Part shown: positions 1-12,028 of the stretch, in pieces
Layout of the letters: every line of letters starts with the position of its first letter
Position numbering within the stretch: the stretch's first letter is position 1
Assembly (NCBI GenBank): GCA_037178975.1
Contig: JASJZH010000005.1
Span: forward strand, 4,340,001 to 4,404,000
DNA from: Oscheius tipulae
Lineage: Eukaryota > Nematoda > Chromadorea > Rhabditida > Rhabditidae
DNA: 64,000 nt
Reading direction: 5' to 3'
The notes under the pieces: model-generated
The model's input: only the letters and a program-made list of their open reading frames with translations
Databases searched by the model: none
What the model was told of the DNA's origin: nothing
Made by a program: the position numbers and the translations under genes

Positions 1-1
1 C

Positions 2-79
2 ACGGGAGTCCAGCCGAAGCAGAATCTGCCTCGTTCTACAGCCGCCTCGACCCAGGAGAAGAAGGATTGCAACTGCTAG
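2..79 (+). CDS. C-terminal end of a probable Rab-family small GTPase (truncated by window edge)
   Basis: An open frame enters from the left edge and stops at TAG 77-79. Its last residues are polar and basic and end in Lys-Lys-Asp-Cys-Asn-Cys. A hypervariable Ser/Thr/Lys/Gln tail ending in a Cys-X-Cys pair is the usual geranylgeranylation signal of Rab GTPases, which act in vesicle traffic on membranes. No GTP-binding motif lies inside the window, so the family call rests only on the tail. A second frame stays open to about position 150 without a recognisable end, so the frame choice is itself an inference. Confidence 0.4.
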   Translation, partial: TGVQPKQNLPRSTAASTQEKKDCNC

Positions 80-441
80 ACATCTGCTCTGCACTCCACC
101 CAAAAATATCTGTGAATTTAGAGCTAAAAACGACGCATTCCTCCCCCTAAATGTAAAAAAGACTATTTATTACCGTGCCCTCATTGCCTAAATACCAGAC
201 TTTGTAGGGGCAACAGATTATCTATCAGAGAGCCTTCTTCTCATACTCGCATAAGTTCTTCTGTCCCTGTGATTCCCCTTTCTTCAGCCATGTGTTGTAC
301 ATTCTTACAAGAAAAAGTAAACAAACAAATTCATTGAATCTGTGAGATATCAACAACAACGTTAGACAAAGAGATCATATCGAGAAGATAATTCAGAATT
401 GGGGAAAATGGTAAGTATTGGCATTGTTTTGAGCAAAAAGA
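80..441. other. Intergenic 3' ends of two convergent genes
   Basis: AT-rich non-coding stretch between the stop of the Rab-like gene (forward) and the stop of the methyltransferase gene (reverse). It presumably holds both 3' untranslated regions. I see no RNA gene or repeat in it. Confidence 0.5.
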
Positions 442-3270
442 TTAGATTGGCTCCTCCTCGAGCTTTATCTGCTTCTTGCTAGGCGAGAGAGGAATCGACT
501 TGTCCTGGGCATTCTTTCTCTTGGCTAAACGGGCAGCTCGTTTCGATTCCTGGAATGTTCGTTTTTAGAGAGTTCCCAGGAAAACTGACTATGTTTTCCT
601 TGGCTGCATCCGTTTCATTGTCTGGCTTATTGCCGGCGTAGTTCTTGAGGAGAGTTTTGATGACAACGCTGTCCTTTCCAGCGTCTCTGTCTCCCGGGGA
701 GGTTATAGTCTCTTCCGTCTTGCTCTCGGACAAGCTCTCCTCGTTCTTTCTCTTCCTTCCGCGCTCTGAAACGGGGAAAATAAAAGAAATCAGACATTTC
801 TTACGTAGTGAGGTTTTTTGGCGACCGTCCATGAATCCAGTGCACCGCTTAGAGTTGCAGGAGCATTTGGGCTTAGAGCTTCCTTCGTGCTCCTCCATCC
901 GGTAGTCGAAAGTCAGCTCCTCGCCTTCCTTGATGTTTCTCAGCGTAAATATAGCGCATCGCTTCTCTACCTGACTTGACTCGTAACGTAATCAAAAAGA
1001 CAAAATACCTTGTATTTAGGGTCTTTGCCCATAGTGACTCCCGTGACAATATCGATAACATGGGGTACACAATTGGGTTCACAGGAATGATTGATGAACC
1101 GGGCTATATTGCCCTTGTGGCGACAATCAACTACCAGAGTCGGGCCGAGATCCATCATGTAATGCTGCTCGTCATTGTCCTTCTCTTTTTGGAGCTTTTT
1201 TACTCGTCTGGCCTTCTCCCTCAAGTTGATGATCTCCCCCGCATACTCGCCGAGGCACGTTCCCTGAAGATTCTCTCCCAATGAATCGTAAAAAGTTTGT
1301 ACCTTCAGAATAGACATAGTAGCGTAGACACCCAATCCTTTAGATCCGGCGGGTCCCATCTTCAGGCCTTCGAACATTCGACCTTCAGTCACTTGACGGT
1401 TGTTACAGGGACGAGTATTTCCGCTTTCGTCTGCTATTTGGCAGTCCTCTGGGCATTCTCGAAGGTCGACTTGGATGTTGGTGCAGGTATCCGCTTTGCA
1501 CTGGCCCTTCTTGCAGTCACATCGGAATTCGTGAAAGTTCATCAAACGGAAGACGGGGGGAGAGCTCTTATCAAAGTATTCGGATTTCTGAATCGAAGAC
1601 GTTGAACAAGAAAATAGGGAAAATGAACCGTAATTTCTGTATATTTGCTGGGAGGAAGTGGAACTCTGCGTGCACCGCAATTCTCGCTGAGCTTCTTCCA
1701 AGCTTTTCTGTAGTCTTCTTTATCATGCAGCGTTTTTCCATAAGCATTATAAGAGGCTGGAGTGAGCGGACAGACGAATTCGTGAGGGTAACATGCGAAT
1801 GTTTTGTCCATTCCGGCCCATCGGATCGTAACGAAACCGGGTTTTCCCAAACCTTGTCTGAACGGATCTCTAAAAGTTTAAAATTATTCGAAAAAGATTT
1901 ATTAAACCAACCCGTTGGTCTTCCGCGGATACAAGGAGATGTCGACTGTTTCACATGGATAGAATCTGCCTTTGTAGAGGGCTATAGCAGGCGCTTCATG
2001 TCGAACGAATTCTCCGAGGATGCAACCCTCGCACAGACCATCAATGGGATCATGCTTGCCATCCGGTCCAACTCTCGTTTTAAACCGGTGACATCCGGGG
2101 TGGTACATGCGTATGCACTTGGAGCAAGGCACCAACTCTCCTTTCAATTCGTTGTCGCATTCACAGCAGATTGGTAAGCGCTGCCTCTTATTACCACGCA
2201 GTGTAGCAATCAATCTCCGCGGTTTATCACTCAGCTTCACTTTGACATGATGTGGACAGACTATTGTCTCACTCTGAAAAAAAAATATAATGGTAAAAAA
2301 GGAAAATCTACCAATGATTTCGGATCTCCGGGAATAAGATTCTTCTTGGTCACGATGACTCCGCCGGGAATACATGGCTTGTGAAAAGATTGAAGACACT
2401 CTGTACAGGTGACGAGGGAAATGTCATCGTCGAAGCTCGTGGTGGAAGTCAATAATCGATGTAATAGACAATAGGAACAATGATGAAGTGGGCATGAGAG
2501 TTTCTGGCAATTCTTGCGAAGTCCAACAAAATCGAAGCCGCCACCATTATATTTCTTAAGTTAAGCAGTGAACAGTAGAGGAAGCAGCTTACCAGAAGGC
2601 AATTCCGATGAAAACGTATGGGACACGGTGATTTTGCGATGGTCAATCCACACGAAAGCAGCTTGTCTTTTTCGCCGTCCTTCTTGCAAACGAAGCAGGT
2701 GGTCTTCGGATTTGTTGGCCAAGCTGCGGGATCGTAGATATCTAAAAGAAGACTTAAAGAAAAACTGAAAGAGTACGAATGTTCAGATTTTTGACTACAC
2801 AAAGTATCTACATCACGCTATACGTAACTCACTCGAAGACTGTACGGGAACTCCGCTGAATCAAAACATAGAAAACATCCAAAAAAAAGGAATAAAACTT
2901 ACAAGTCACTTTAGAAAGGTCGGTACACCACCCATCTGATGACCGATCCTTAGGCATGTCGATCTGTAAAATGAGCTTAGAATCAGGTAGAAAAGCGGGA
3001 AAGACAGCGACGCAACCACAGAGCGGCTAGATTGGGACTAACGCGCCAAAATGCCACATTCAAAAGCAGCTGTTGCGGTAAACAGCGCGTCCATACATTG
3101 CCGGGTCACGGATAGAGCTAGCAGAGACGCAAAGAGCTTATGTTTGTGATGAAAATGAATAGAATGGAATGGTAACAATGAACAGAAAATCATGCCTCGG
3201 AAGAACTGCCGTCGTCTGATGTGGTGGAAGAAGATAGTGGGCCAGGATCGATGTCTTCATGGGGTCCCAT
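442..3270 (-). CDS. NSD/MES-4-type histone H3K36 methyltransferase (PHD-PWWP-AWS-SET-postSET)
   Basis: Multi-exon reverse gene. From the N-terminus it shows a Cys/His-rich PHD region (about 2800-2100, with repeated C-x2-C and H-x-x-C pairs) and a PWWP-like segment (about 2020-1800, with the core GKPGFVTIRWAG). An AWS Cys cluster follows (about 1530-1400), then a SET domain (about 1330-900) with NHSCEPNC and LTFDYR, and a post-SET C-x-C-x4-C at about 870-840. The tail is basic and ends at TAA 442-444. This order is that of NSD proteins and C. elegans MES-4, nuclear enzymes that methylate H3K36. The NHSCxPN and ELTFDY cofactor-binding motifs are intact, so it is probably active. Introns are about 35-45 nt. 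The 5' end is uncertain. An ATG at 3270 opens a short acidic Ser-rich exon that can only join the next exon (about 2965) through a non-canonical donor, so the true start may lie nearer 2960. Confidence 0.85.
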
Positions 3271-3534
3271 AATCTTGGAAGTCTGTAAATTTAATTATAT
3301 TTACAAGCTTTCAAGTGCAATAGTTGCAAACTGAAACTGCAACAAGATTCTGGTATTTGTCAAGCGAAATTCGCTTAGTCTGATTCCGAAGAGGTGCGAG
3401 CGAAATATGATCTCTTTTAGGCAACGAGGTTATTAATTTATCCGTCATCGTCACAAATCATTCGTTTTGTCTCGAACACGTCTCCAGCAGCGTTTATTTC
3501 TCCGGCGTTCCTTCTCTAACTGCACTCTCACAAG

Positions 3535-3548
3535 GTTTCCATAGTAAC
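3535..3548 (+). promoter_or_regulatory. X-box (RFX/DAF-19 site) upstream of the 3626 gene
   Basis: GTTTCCATAGTAAC matches every position of the nematode X-box consensus GTHNYYATRRNAAC. It lies 78 bp upstream of the ATG at 3626, within the -60 to -150 zone where C. elegans ciliary genes carry it. X-boxes bind the RFX factor DAF-19 and drive expression in ciliated sensory neurons. The match and spacing are seen directly; the function is inferred. Confidence 0.7.
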
Positions 3549-3625
3549 ATGGCTGGCTCAACGACTAAATCACCTTAGCTGCATAATTTTGAAACCTTCG
3601 ACACGCTTATTTTCCTCGTTTAAAG

Positions 3626-4710
3626 ATGAAAGACAACGATTCGGCAGCGGTAAAGGACCAAAAGACAAAGAAGAGGTTTCAAGTAAGTTGAATTGGCTGC
3701 AGAAATTCAATAAGGACATTTTAGGTAACTGCAGCGTCTTTACAAAACTATATCGAAGGGAGTAAATTCGTGAATTGGTTAAGAAAAATCTCGGAAAGTG
3801 ATGAAGATAACGTGAGTCAACCGGTCTGTTGAGTCTTCAAAAAACGTAAAAGTAAAGTCTATTCAGGAACGATATTGACTGGTGGCAGAATTTTTCTTCC
3901 TCGTGGGACCAGCCGCTAGAGTCCTTAAACATTTGGTAGCGGATTTTCGTAGTTTTCTTGTTCTTTTTGTCAATTTTCTCACCTTTTTTATGGTTATTCT
4001 CAAACATTGCGAATGACGACAAAAAAAGGCTGATAAGCAAAAAATGAAAATCGGTGAAATCCTCTGCCAAGTGTTAACGGTGATTTTTGTGAGGAAAAAT
4101 TCTACAGTATGCCGCCAGTCAATATCGCTCATGTACAGGCTGGACGTCGGCGCGAGTTCAAATTCCTTTTCATTTTACGGCCTTCAGTTTTCGAGCCTGT
4201 GCTTTCCGTTGTGGTTAGCTTTCTTTCGGGTTGCGATTAAACCAAAAAAAGTAGAAAGAAATGTCTGCAAACTGTGTGTCATCTCTTACTCGTTTTACGT
4301 CATTCTTTGCCTTTAATATGATTCGCTGTTTCAGAATATGTTGCGGATCAAGTTGGATCTGAGCACCCTGGAATCCGATGATTCACAATCCCCAGCCAGT
4401 AAGTTTTACCAGCCTTGCTTTCAAATAAAAAAAAATTAAAAAATTTTTAGTGCGGCCGCCAGCAAGTCCGAACTACGATCGCTCAGCCAGAAGACTTCGG
4501 ACCACTCCGCGAACACCAAAGACGCCAAAAACTCCGAAAGGCGACCGCAGCCCCCTCTTCTTCACTCCGGAGACCTTCTGGCCGAATACAGTATGTTTCA
4601 CTTTATCTAGATTCTTTCGATAAGGTGTGAAAATATGTCTAGCGTAATTAATCAAGGTGATAGAGGACCAGCATGTACACGTGTTCGTACGGAGCGCTCT
4701 TCACTATTGA
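3626..4710 (+). CDS. Small unrecognised protein, candidate ciliary gene
   Basis: Spliced model with four clear exons starting at ATG 3626. The first ends before GTAAGT at about 3681, the second covers about 3724-3811, the third about 4336-4400 and the fourth about 4451-4580. A fifth short exon (about 4657-4710, stop TGA) keeps phase but has a weak acceptor. The product is about 130 residues. It has a charged N-terminus, a middle part with SKFVNWLRKISESDEDN and a Pro-directed phospho-site-like repeat of Thr-Pro units (TPRTPKTPKTPKG) near the end. I recognise no domain. The X-box 78 bp upstream suggests a job in cilia. The 520-nt second intron is long for this window and could hide another exon. 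Confidence 0.55.
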
Positions 4711-5706
4711 GACCCGATTTCTTCCATCTTCCGCTGTAAAGTTAAAAGCAGCTTGCAGTGGTTGGCTCTCTCTTTGCAAAAGTTCTCGACTATACTTCTA
4801 CTGTAGAATCTCTCGTATTGCTGACGTCTCCTTCCGAATTTCTCCGTTTTTGACTGAGTCCATTGTGTGCCATTCAATTCGAGCAGCGAATCATCAAAGT
4901 TGACGAGATAGAAAATGTCACACTTGGCAAAGACAGTTCTGCTCCTATTGCCAATTAACAGGCGCATTGCTCGACCTCTGACAGCGTAAACAGCACCGTG
5001 CGGTGGATCGCCTTAAGGCACGCTGTAATAATACCCGATAGCGATGGACGCACGGGAGAGCTGCGCCATTCCCGTGAAATCCCGATTCGACCGCTGCTCA
5101 TGTCAGAGTCTGACGCCGGGTATCACTTTTTCTTCTCGTAGCTGCCTTGTTCCTCAGCTCCCATTATATCTATTTCTCTAATTTCTTCTTCAGACTTTGC
5201 TTCAGTGCCATCTCTATTTTTTTGACCTAGTAATCACCCCTTACACATCTCGTAGCCCCGTCATATTGCTGGATATCGTTCAGAGCTTGCCTTGATCAAA
5301 AAGCTAGTTGAGAAGTTCAAGCGATAGTTGACTGTGTGAAAGGAAAAAGCCTTACCCTTTCTTGCCCACCTTCCACTTCGATATAAAAGTTCACCACTTT
5401 CGTACTTTGCTGTCTGTAACCAGCAGCAGTGCATCACAATCAATAATCTGCGAAAGAGTTAGGCTGATAGTCCGGCGACAATTACCTTTCAAGGCTATGG
5501 CCCGCTTCAGCTGTTTCTCAATTCGAAAAAGTGCTGCCCTGCGCACAATCTCCACTTACTCTCTCAACGAGTGTTTGAATTTCCTCCGCGTTTTTGATCC
5601 CCTGGACAAACTGTGTGCAATGAAAGCAATTTCCCCTTGTTTCTTCTCTCTTCAGGCTTTCTTTACTCTCTTCTTCCTCCTTCACTTCGACACGAATTTC
5701 AGCTCA
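4711..5706. other. Gap before the PP2A B'' gene; no supported gene
   Basis: About 1 kb without a convincing coding exon. The forward frame is open from 5362 into the next gene, but the part before 5707 has no good start and is interrupted by a splice-acceptor-like AATTTCAG ending at about 5702. I treat it as outron or 5' leader. The stretch 4990-5110 is GC-rich with short inverted segments; I could not assign it to an RNA. Confidence 0.4.
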
Positions 5707-8700
5707 ATGAGTCGGCAGTATGGTTACCATGACTTACCATCATCCCATTTGAACTTTCCCTTCGGAATGCCGCAAGTTTTCATGCCAACTAGAGACGATC
5801 AGTCTTCCAACGGTGGTTATCAGGTGCTGAATGGATTCCAGCGTCAAGATGACTACTTCCCGTCATCGTCAAGGGAACACCAGGAGCGTGTCCCATCTGC
5901 TGCTCCTCCGGCGCAGTTTAATAGTCCCGCCCACAATTTCACACAGCACCTGAGGGAGCGCTCTCCTTCAAGTAGTTCTGCCCTTTTGAATCTTCTTCAA
6001 CGCTATCCATCTGCACGTCAGAGTGTCTACAGTGGTCGAATTTATCCTGCCGAAGAAGTTCCCGTTGACCGCCAAGTTTTCCGTCCTGCCGATGCTTCTA
6101 CCGGATATCCCCTTGTAGAAGTGGCTGTCCCAAAACAAACAGCGGCTGAGATACAACGCCCTTACCCTGGTCCGCCTGACCAACATTTACCAAGTTTTTC
6201 TAACGGCTATTCCACTTTTTCCAATCGGAACGGAGGTCCAGACTATTTTTCCAACTATTCACAAGGAGAGGGATACGGACAGACCTTCCCGCGTGGCTCC
6301 TTCGAGAAAAGTCTAAGGAATTTCGAGCAAGAACTTTATCAATTTCCTCGGAGCAATTACAACGACCCTGACGTCGGCTCGCACTTGTCTCAACGTAATA
6401 ACTGGCCGGCGGCTCTGGACATCGACTCACTGCTCGGAGTTGCGGAGGACACCATGAACAAGTCGACTGCGGAATGGAAAAGGAGCTTCGCTCAGGTGCA
6501 GGAACGATTTCAACAGTCTCCTGGCCCACCGGACAACTTCTCGCCTGGATTCCCCGGCAGGCCAATGCTGACCAAGTCGTCTAGTCACAAAGAGATACAT
6601 GACAGATCACTGCTGGGTCACGCCGTCGAGAGAGCACAAGAAGCGCCGGAATTTCAGCGCTCTGGATCTTTAAATGGGTTCTGGTCAGCTACAGTGGACA
6701 GACGACCTTTCTCCCCTTCTATTCAACGGCTTCCTACTACTCTCACTGCAGCAGAACGACTCCAACTTCTTCAGGAGCCCATTGAAAAGTCTCTTTCCTA
6801 CACACCTGCTCCCGCAGTACCACAACGACTTGGCAGTCGGACAGCTTTGGCTGCGAGACGAGAAAAATACCTACAAGAGGCCAATTCGCCTCCCTCAACC
6901 CCGAAGGAAGTTGGCGTCTCGCAGCCCTTGTCTCCCAGATCCGTCCCCAACTTCAGTGATCTGGACAGTGCCGTTCAAGAACTTCAAAATGGAGTGAGGC
7001 AGACCGGATACAGTCTGGGAGCTCGTCATCTCGGTGGATGTGGTCGTTTCCCGACAGACTACAACAACTTGAGTCCTCCTCGTTTGGTCAGTCGCAAATA
7101 TACTCCCAGTCCTACAGAAACGATCAGCGAGAGCTCATCTGCCTACCAAGTTCCGAATGGACTACCGCATCCGAAGCCGAAGCACAACATCAAGGAGCAG
7201 ATGTATCAGGCTAGTGTTCAGACAAACTTCATGCCGAGGTCTGGCCTTCGGCCAAGTCCGAATTTCCCTGTACCGTCTACAGGCAGTGTTGCCTCGAGAA
7301 TCACCGAGTTTGAAAAACGACCCGGGACTCCTACCTTGCACATTGCCAATAACCATCAGATTCCTTTCGAATCAGGCCCGATGAGTCCAGGCAACGCGGT
7401 ATTTCGTTCCAAGCCCACTATTCACGTTGATATCGGTCCTTCCTATCATCGGCCGTCGCAGCAGGCCAACACAGTGTTTAGCTTCGAGACGGTGAGTATT
7501 TGTTGTGTGAAATGACCTCTCGAGGCATAATGATCTGATTGAGAGTAGTCATTGTAACACGCACCCGTACATCTGTGATTGTAAATTAGAAGACTGAACA
7601 GGGCCGCTCGTTTTTACAGCCAGCTGCAGACATGAGAGTTGTCCCGCTCACATTCTTCGATCCATATGTTCTCTCAAATTACTTTTCTGTCATGGTTTAT
7701 CCGAAAAAAGGCATCACTGAGGTTTTTTTTTCTCTCCGACGTCTCTCCTTGACAAACCAGTCTATCAGCCACTGATCAGTTCGTTTTCGGCAGCTTTTGC
7801 TTGTCCGCTTGGCCCGACAACTAGTTTCCGTAGTAGTACTCACAGCGAATCACATTCTCGTCGTGTTATGCTAACCATATTCACGTTAGCCTGTCCAGTA
7901 TTTGATCCTCTCCATTATTCTATTCAGCCGTGGCTATGCGCCATTGCATCGAAGGCATCTCTTTGTTGCCTTCGCATTTTTTTGATGCTTTCGCCATCCC
8001 CTTCGGTCTCTCCCGTCACACCTGGGGCCCTATTCAATGAATGTTACGACGAACATTTTCGACAAAAGAGATCGACACCGAGTCCCTCAATTTAGCGCGT
8101 CGTTACATGCATAGTTTAGACCCGGACCAACTGGCAAGAGTCTGTTTACTCGGAGTTTTCTAATTCACCCTTTGAATAATGCTAATTAGAAATCAGGATG
8201 CGTGGCTCATAAGTATACAAGCTCTCGCGCACACACAAGTGTTTGCTCTACCTGTCTTCTGTGCAGTCTTCCGCATCCTTTCCCTATTCTTGTTTCTTTT
8301 CTAAATAGCTCAGCTCCCCTCTGCTGCTTTGAAACATCCCAAAACACTATTGTTCAGCGAGCATGTAAATGATTGTTTCCAAAACAGGACAGAGGGCCGA
8401 AAAACATTGTTCAAAATCCTTGTTTTCACACAGTTCGACAGCTTTTTGTACGCCTCATGTGACAGCCTTCTTTTCATAGCTTTCAAAAGATCTGCTTATT
8501 GATCGTCTGCCTAAATAGAAATATTCGTCTGGCGGGAGTCAGCCATCTCGCTGCACGTGCGCTATGATCGTTTCTGACAGTTCCGCTTGGGAAGAACCGC
8601 CGTATTCCCTTTTTATCGTGTTTCAGTGACATTGAACAACTGATTCACTTCCTCTTCGTGATAGTTCCAAAGTTCTGTTCTCCTAGTTTCTTGTTCTTTA

Positions 8701-11700
8701 GAAGGTCTTGAATGTAATTAGAATCTATGCCACCCAGAGTAATTCCCAGATAATCCACTGATTTAGACAACCTCGATGCTCGAATAGAGTTATGTTTTGT
8801 CGCTTGCCTTTGGGGATGGACTCATTACCGTTAGAAGCAAATAGTGGAGCCTGCGGACAGCCGGTTGTCTTTAGCCTCGCGACTGTTGCACTCGGCCAAT
8901 CGCCTGGTCTCAAAAGAATGATCTTTCCCCTATTCATCCCTACGAAACTTTCTGAGCTGTCATCAAAAGTCTGCATCTCCTCTGTCGTTTATTTATTAGG
9001 TGTCAGACGAAAGAACATGTCATAGTTGCTCTTTTATTCTCTCTGCCCTAGACGAAAAAGAGTGTTCTCCTAATCTTTGCCAGATGTGCCTAGCTTCGAT
9101 CCTCGTCCTTTCCACCCTTTTCTCAGTAGTCTTTTCTAGAAATTCCTTCGAAATGAAGGAGCCTGTCTCGAATCGTCCAGCGGACGCTGTGCACAGTGAA
9201 TGCTCTGTGTTGGCAGCTCGTCGACCACGGCTGCCTCAGCAGAAACTGACAGACAAAAAGCAGCGTTTTCTTGTCCGACTAATGAGAGACATTGCGAGAA
9301 AAGTATTTGACTCGCAGAGGATTCCGAAGGAAGTGAGTGGTGTGAGAGAGAGACTGTGTGTGGAGCTATATTTGATTGGATAGGGTGTAATGTGATGTTA
9401 TTTTCAGCCGTCGACGCCTAAAGATGACTCGATCAATCGACTGACGGAACGGCTCGGCGCTCTCTCCATTCAGACTCCAGGCAAGCAAAGGTTTGTTCTA
9501 TTTCTTTCTGTTTAGAAGTCGTTTAACTGTTCAATTGTGGCTGTGTAGAGAGGTGGTTGCTGGTGGTTTTCGACGCCCCCGGGCGCTGGCGAGAGGCTGA
9601 CAAATGTCGTCACAGCCTCCCCCATGAAAACAGACATTAAACTGAACGGGACCCTGGGTGCTCATCTTCTCCCACTCTTGTCCTTCTTTCGATATTTCCC
9701 ACAATATTCTAATTGGACTACATGTGACAATTTGACCGCTAGCAGCTGTGGCGAGAACTGCGAGCAAAGTGGTCTTCTATATCAAGTTCCATCGACGCGC
9801 TTATCGCCGTAAAGCTGAGCATATTCGGGAATGTCGGGCTGCAGTAGTTGCGGCTCGAAAACCTCCGCCCTATCTCCCAACTACCAGCTATTTTTCCTAC
9901 TCTTTCAACGAAAATGACGCTGATGTTTATGCTAGCGTGTCTATTGCAGCTAAACGGTGGGTAGAAGTTAGGCGCCATTTCCTCAAGTTTGGTACTAAAG
10001 TCTCGGTTTCAGGGAAACATCTCAACCGAAACCGACCTTCGACCTCAATCTTTCCGGCTCGGATGCGTCGAACTGCAGCAATGACTCAAGCTACGGCTTC
10101 AACAATTTATCAGTCAACAAGGCCCTCCGAGGATTACTACACAATGAACAGTTAGTTCTCTTTATGTAATCATGAAAAACGTGTACTATTCAGAGATTTG
10201 GTGGCTTCTCCGATCCTCCCGAGAAAGCCGAAGATTCCTCCTCCGAGCTTCTACTTTCCACAAGGAAAGCCCGTCAGTCAGGCAGAAAACACGGCTGCCC
10301 TTCGACGAGGCCTCGAAGTTTTCCGAACTATCCCCGGCAATGTGGTAAAAATTCCTTTGTTTTGTAAATATTAAAAACCCTCAGATCAACTACGAAAACA
10401 TGGACCAGTTGTGTCAGGCTGTTGGCATACCCGTCTACTGGAAGAAGCCGATGTTCTCCAGCATCCTCTACCCGAAACTCAGCGGAGCCATCACAATCAC
10501 GGAATTCTCGGCCTTCTGGACAGCGATGACGACTGTCGCACACGACGAAGCCGCCCGGTTAGTCTTTTTCTGTAATGTTACATGACTTTTTCTTCAAGAT
10601 TTGTGTACATTTTGACGGGAGGAAAGGCCACGGAAATCAAGCGAGAACATCTCCGTCCGCTTATTCACGACGTGATTCTGACCCATCCCGGCCTGGCCTT
10701 CTATCGAACCTCGGTCGAATTTCACGACAAATACTGTGATGTGGTAGGATTATTTTTTTTTCCAATCAATCTTTTCAATTTTCAGGTAATCACTCGGGTA
10801 TTTTGGAATCACAGACGGACCTGGGCGCTCCACATCACAGCCGAAGATCTCCGTCGCGGCGACTTTTTAGAGTCGGTGAGACAGCTCGAACTCGAGGAAG
10901 ATATCAACAAAAATCTTCGCTATTTCAGGTACTTGCTCACTTTTTTCATAAAATATGAAAACTTTAGCTACGAGCACTTTTACGTTGTCTACTGTCTCTT
11001 CTGGGAGATCGACCAGGATCACGACCTGAAGATCCGACCCGATGATCTGGCCAGACATCAACGCGGAGCCATTACCAGACGTGTCGTAGAGAGAATCTTC
11101 AGCAGGGCCGTCAGCAAACATCCGCATTACAAAACGAAAGAGATCGGACTGGTCGAGTTCACACAGTTCCTCTTGGCCGACGAGGACAAGCAGCATCCTT
11201 CCAGGTTTGTATTTAATGTTTTACTTTTAATGAAAAGTGAAGCATCGACTATTGGTTCCGCATAATGGACGAGGACGGCGATGGAGTCATCTCGCTCTAC
11301 GACATGGAGACTTATTTCGGCGGAATTCAGGAAAAGCTCTCGGAGGAGGGAATCGATTGCATGAAGTTCTCGGACGTCGCCTGCCATGTAAGTCTTTTTT
11401 TTCTTTACAAAACAATGAGAATACAGTTGATCGACGCCATACAGCCGAAGAAGCAAAACTCGTTCCGTCGTGCCGATTTTATGAACAACAAGCTGTCGCC
11501 GAAATTCTTCAACTCCTTCGTCAACTTCCGCAAGTTCTACTACCAGGAGACCACTGAAGGTTGGATTCTTTTTACTTGTTTTGCTGAAAAGTAAACTCAG
11601 GAAGCGAACCACGTCTGGAGGATGCCAGTGGTCAGGAGTTAACAGACTGGGACAGATTCTGCGTAGAAGAATACGAAGCCCTCATGGATCAATCCGAGGC

Positions 11701-11823
11701 GGACAATGTCGACTCTTAGTATGTTTTTGTTGTTTCCTCTAAGCAATTTACTTCAGTGATCTCTATTTGGAAGACGACGAAGAGACGAGAGCCGGATCAG
11801 GCACATACAACGAGCTGCTCTAG
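5707..11823 (+). CDS. PPP2R3: Protein phosphatase 2A regulatory subunit B'' (PPP2R3, PR72/PR130 type), long isoform
   Basis: B'' subunits bind the PP2A A/C dimer, choose substrates and respond to calcium. The long first exon (5707-7491) encodes about 595 residues of low-complexity Ser/Pro/Gln-rich sequence. A splice-acceptor-like AATTTCAG lies just before the ATG. Later exons start at about 9408, 9746, 10012, 10194, 10384, 10600, 10786, 10969, 11240, 11428, 11602 and 11758. The conserved core shows the first EF-hand-like segment (FWEIDQDHDLKIRPDDLARH, about 11010), then a canonical EF loop DEDGDGVISLYD (about 11270) and the following helical region, ending at TAG 11821-11823. These are signature blocks of the family. 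Phase is consistent throughout only if the intron at 9481 uses a GC donor. C. elegans RSA-1 and T22D1.5 belong to the same family; I cannot tell which this one matches. Confidence 0.85.
7492..9139. other. Long first intron or internal promoter region of the PP2A B'' gene
   Basis: About 1.65 kb with no convincing exon. It is long compared with the 35-50 nt introns elsewhere in the gene. It separates the two alternative first exons and probably carries the promoter of the short form. Confidence 0.5.
9153..9332 (+). CDS. Alternative first coding exon of the PP2A B'' gene (short isoform)
   Basis: An exon preceded by TTTTCTAG (ending at 9139) starts with ATG at 9153 and ends before GTGAGT at 9333 in phase 0. 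It encodes about 60 basic residues. It cannot follow the long first exon: the 7491 donor is also phase 0, and reading through the 9139 acceptor in that phase hits a stop. Both first exons can each join the common exon at 9408 in phase. So the gene appears to have a long and a short isoform, as human PPP2R3A does (PR130 and PR72). The short one would be trans-spliced or have its own promoter in the 7492-9139 interval. Confidence 0.6.
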
Positions 11824-12028
11824 GATCTCACTCTCCAAATTTCTCTCTCATATCCCACCTAATACGGTCCTTTTACGGTGCTCAAGACGCTCAGGTCGTT
11901 CTTTCAATTTTCTTATATTTATTCCTTTCTAGTCATTTTTTTTCAATTTATGTCACTGTTTTAGCTTGTATATTGCTTACACTTTCACCCTTTTTAAACA
12001 ACAAGTAAACATGTAAATTGAGCACGAT

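Noticed and set aside
1602-2177. 191-codon forward frame opposite the methyltransferase
   Set aside because: It lies over the conserved PWWP and PHD exons of the reverse gene and has no family features.
5362-5706. N-terminal extension of the PP2A B'' long exon
   Set aside because: The frame is open but lacks a plausible composition, and a splice-acceptor-like AATTTCAG lies just before ATG 5707.
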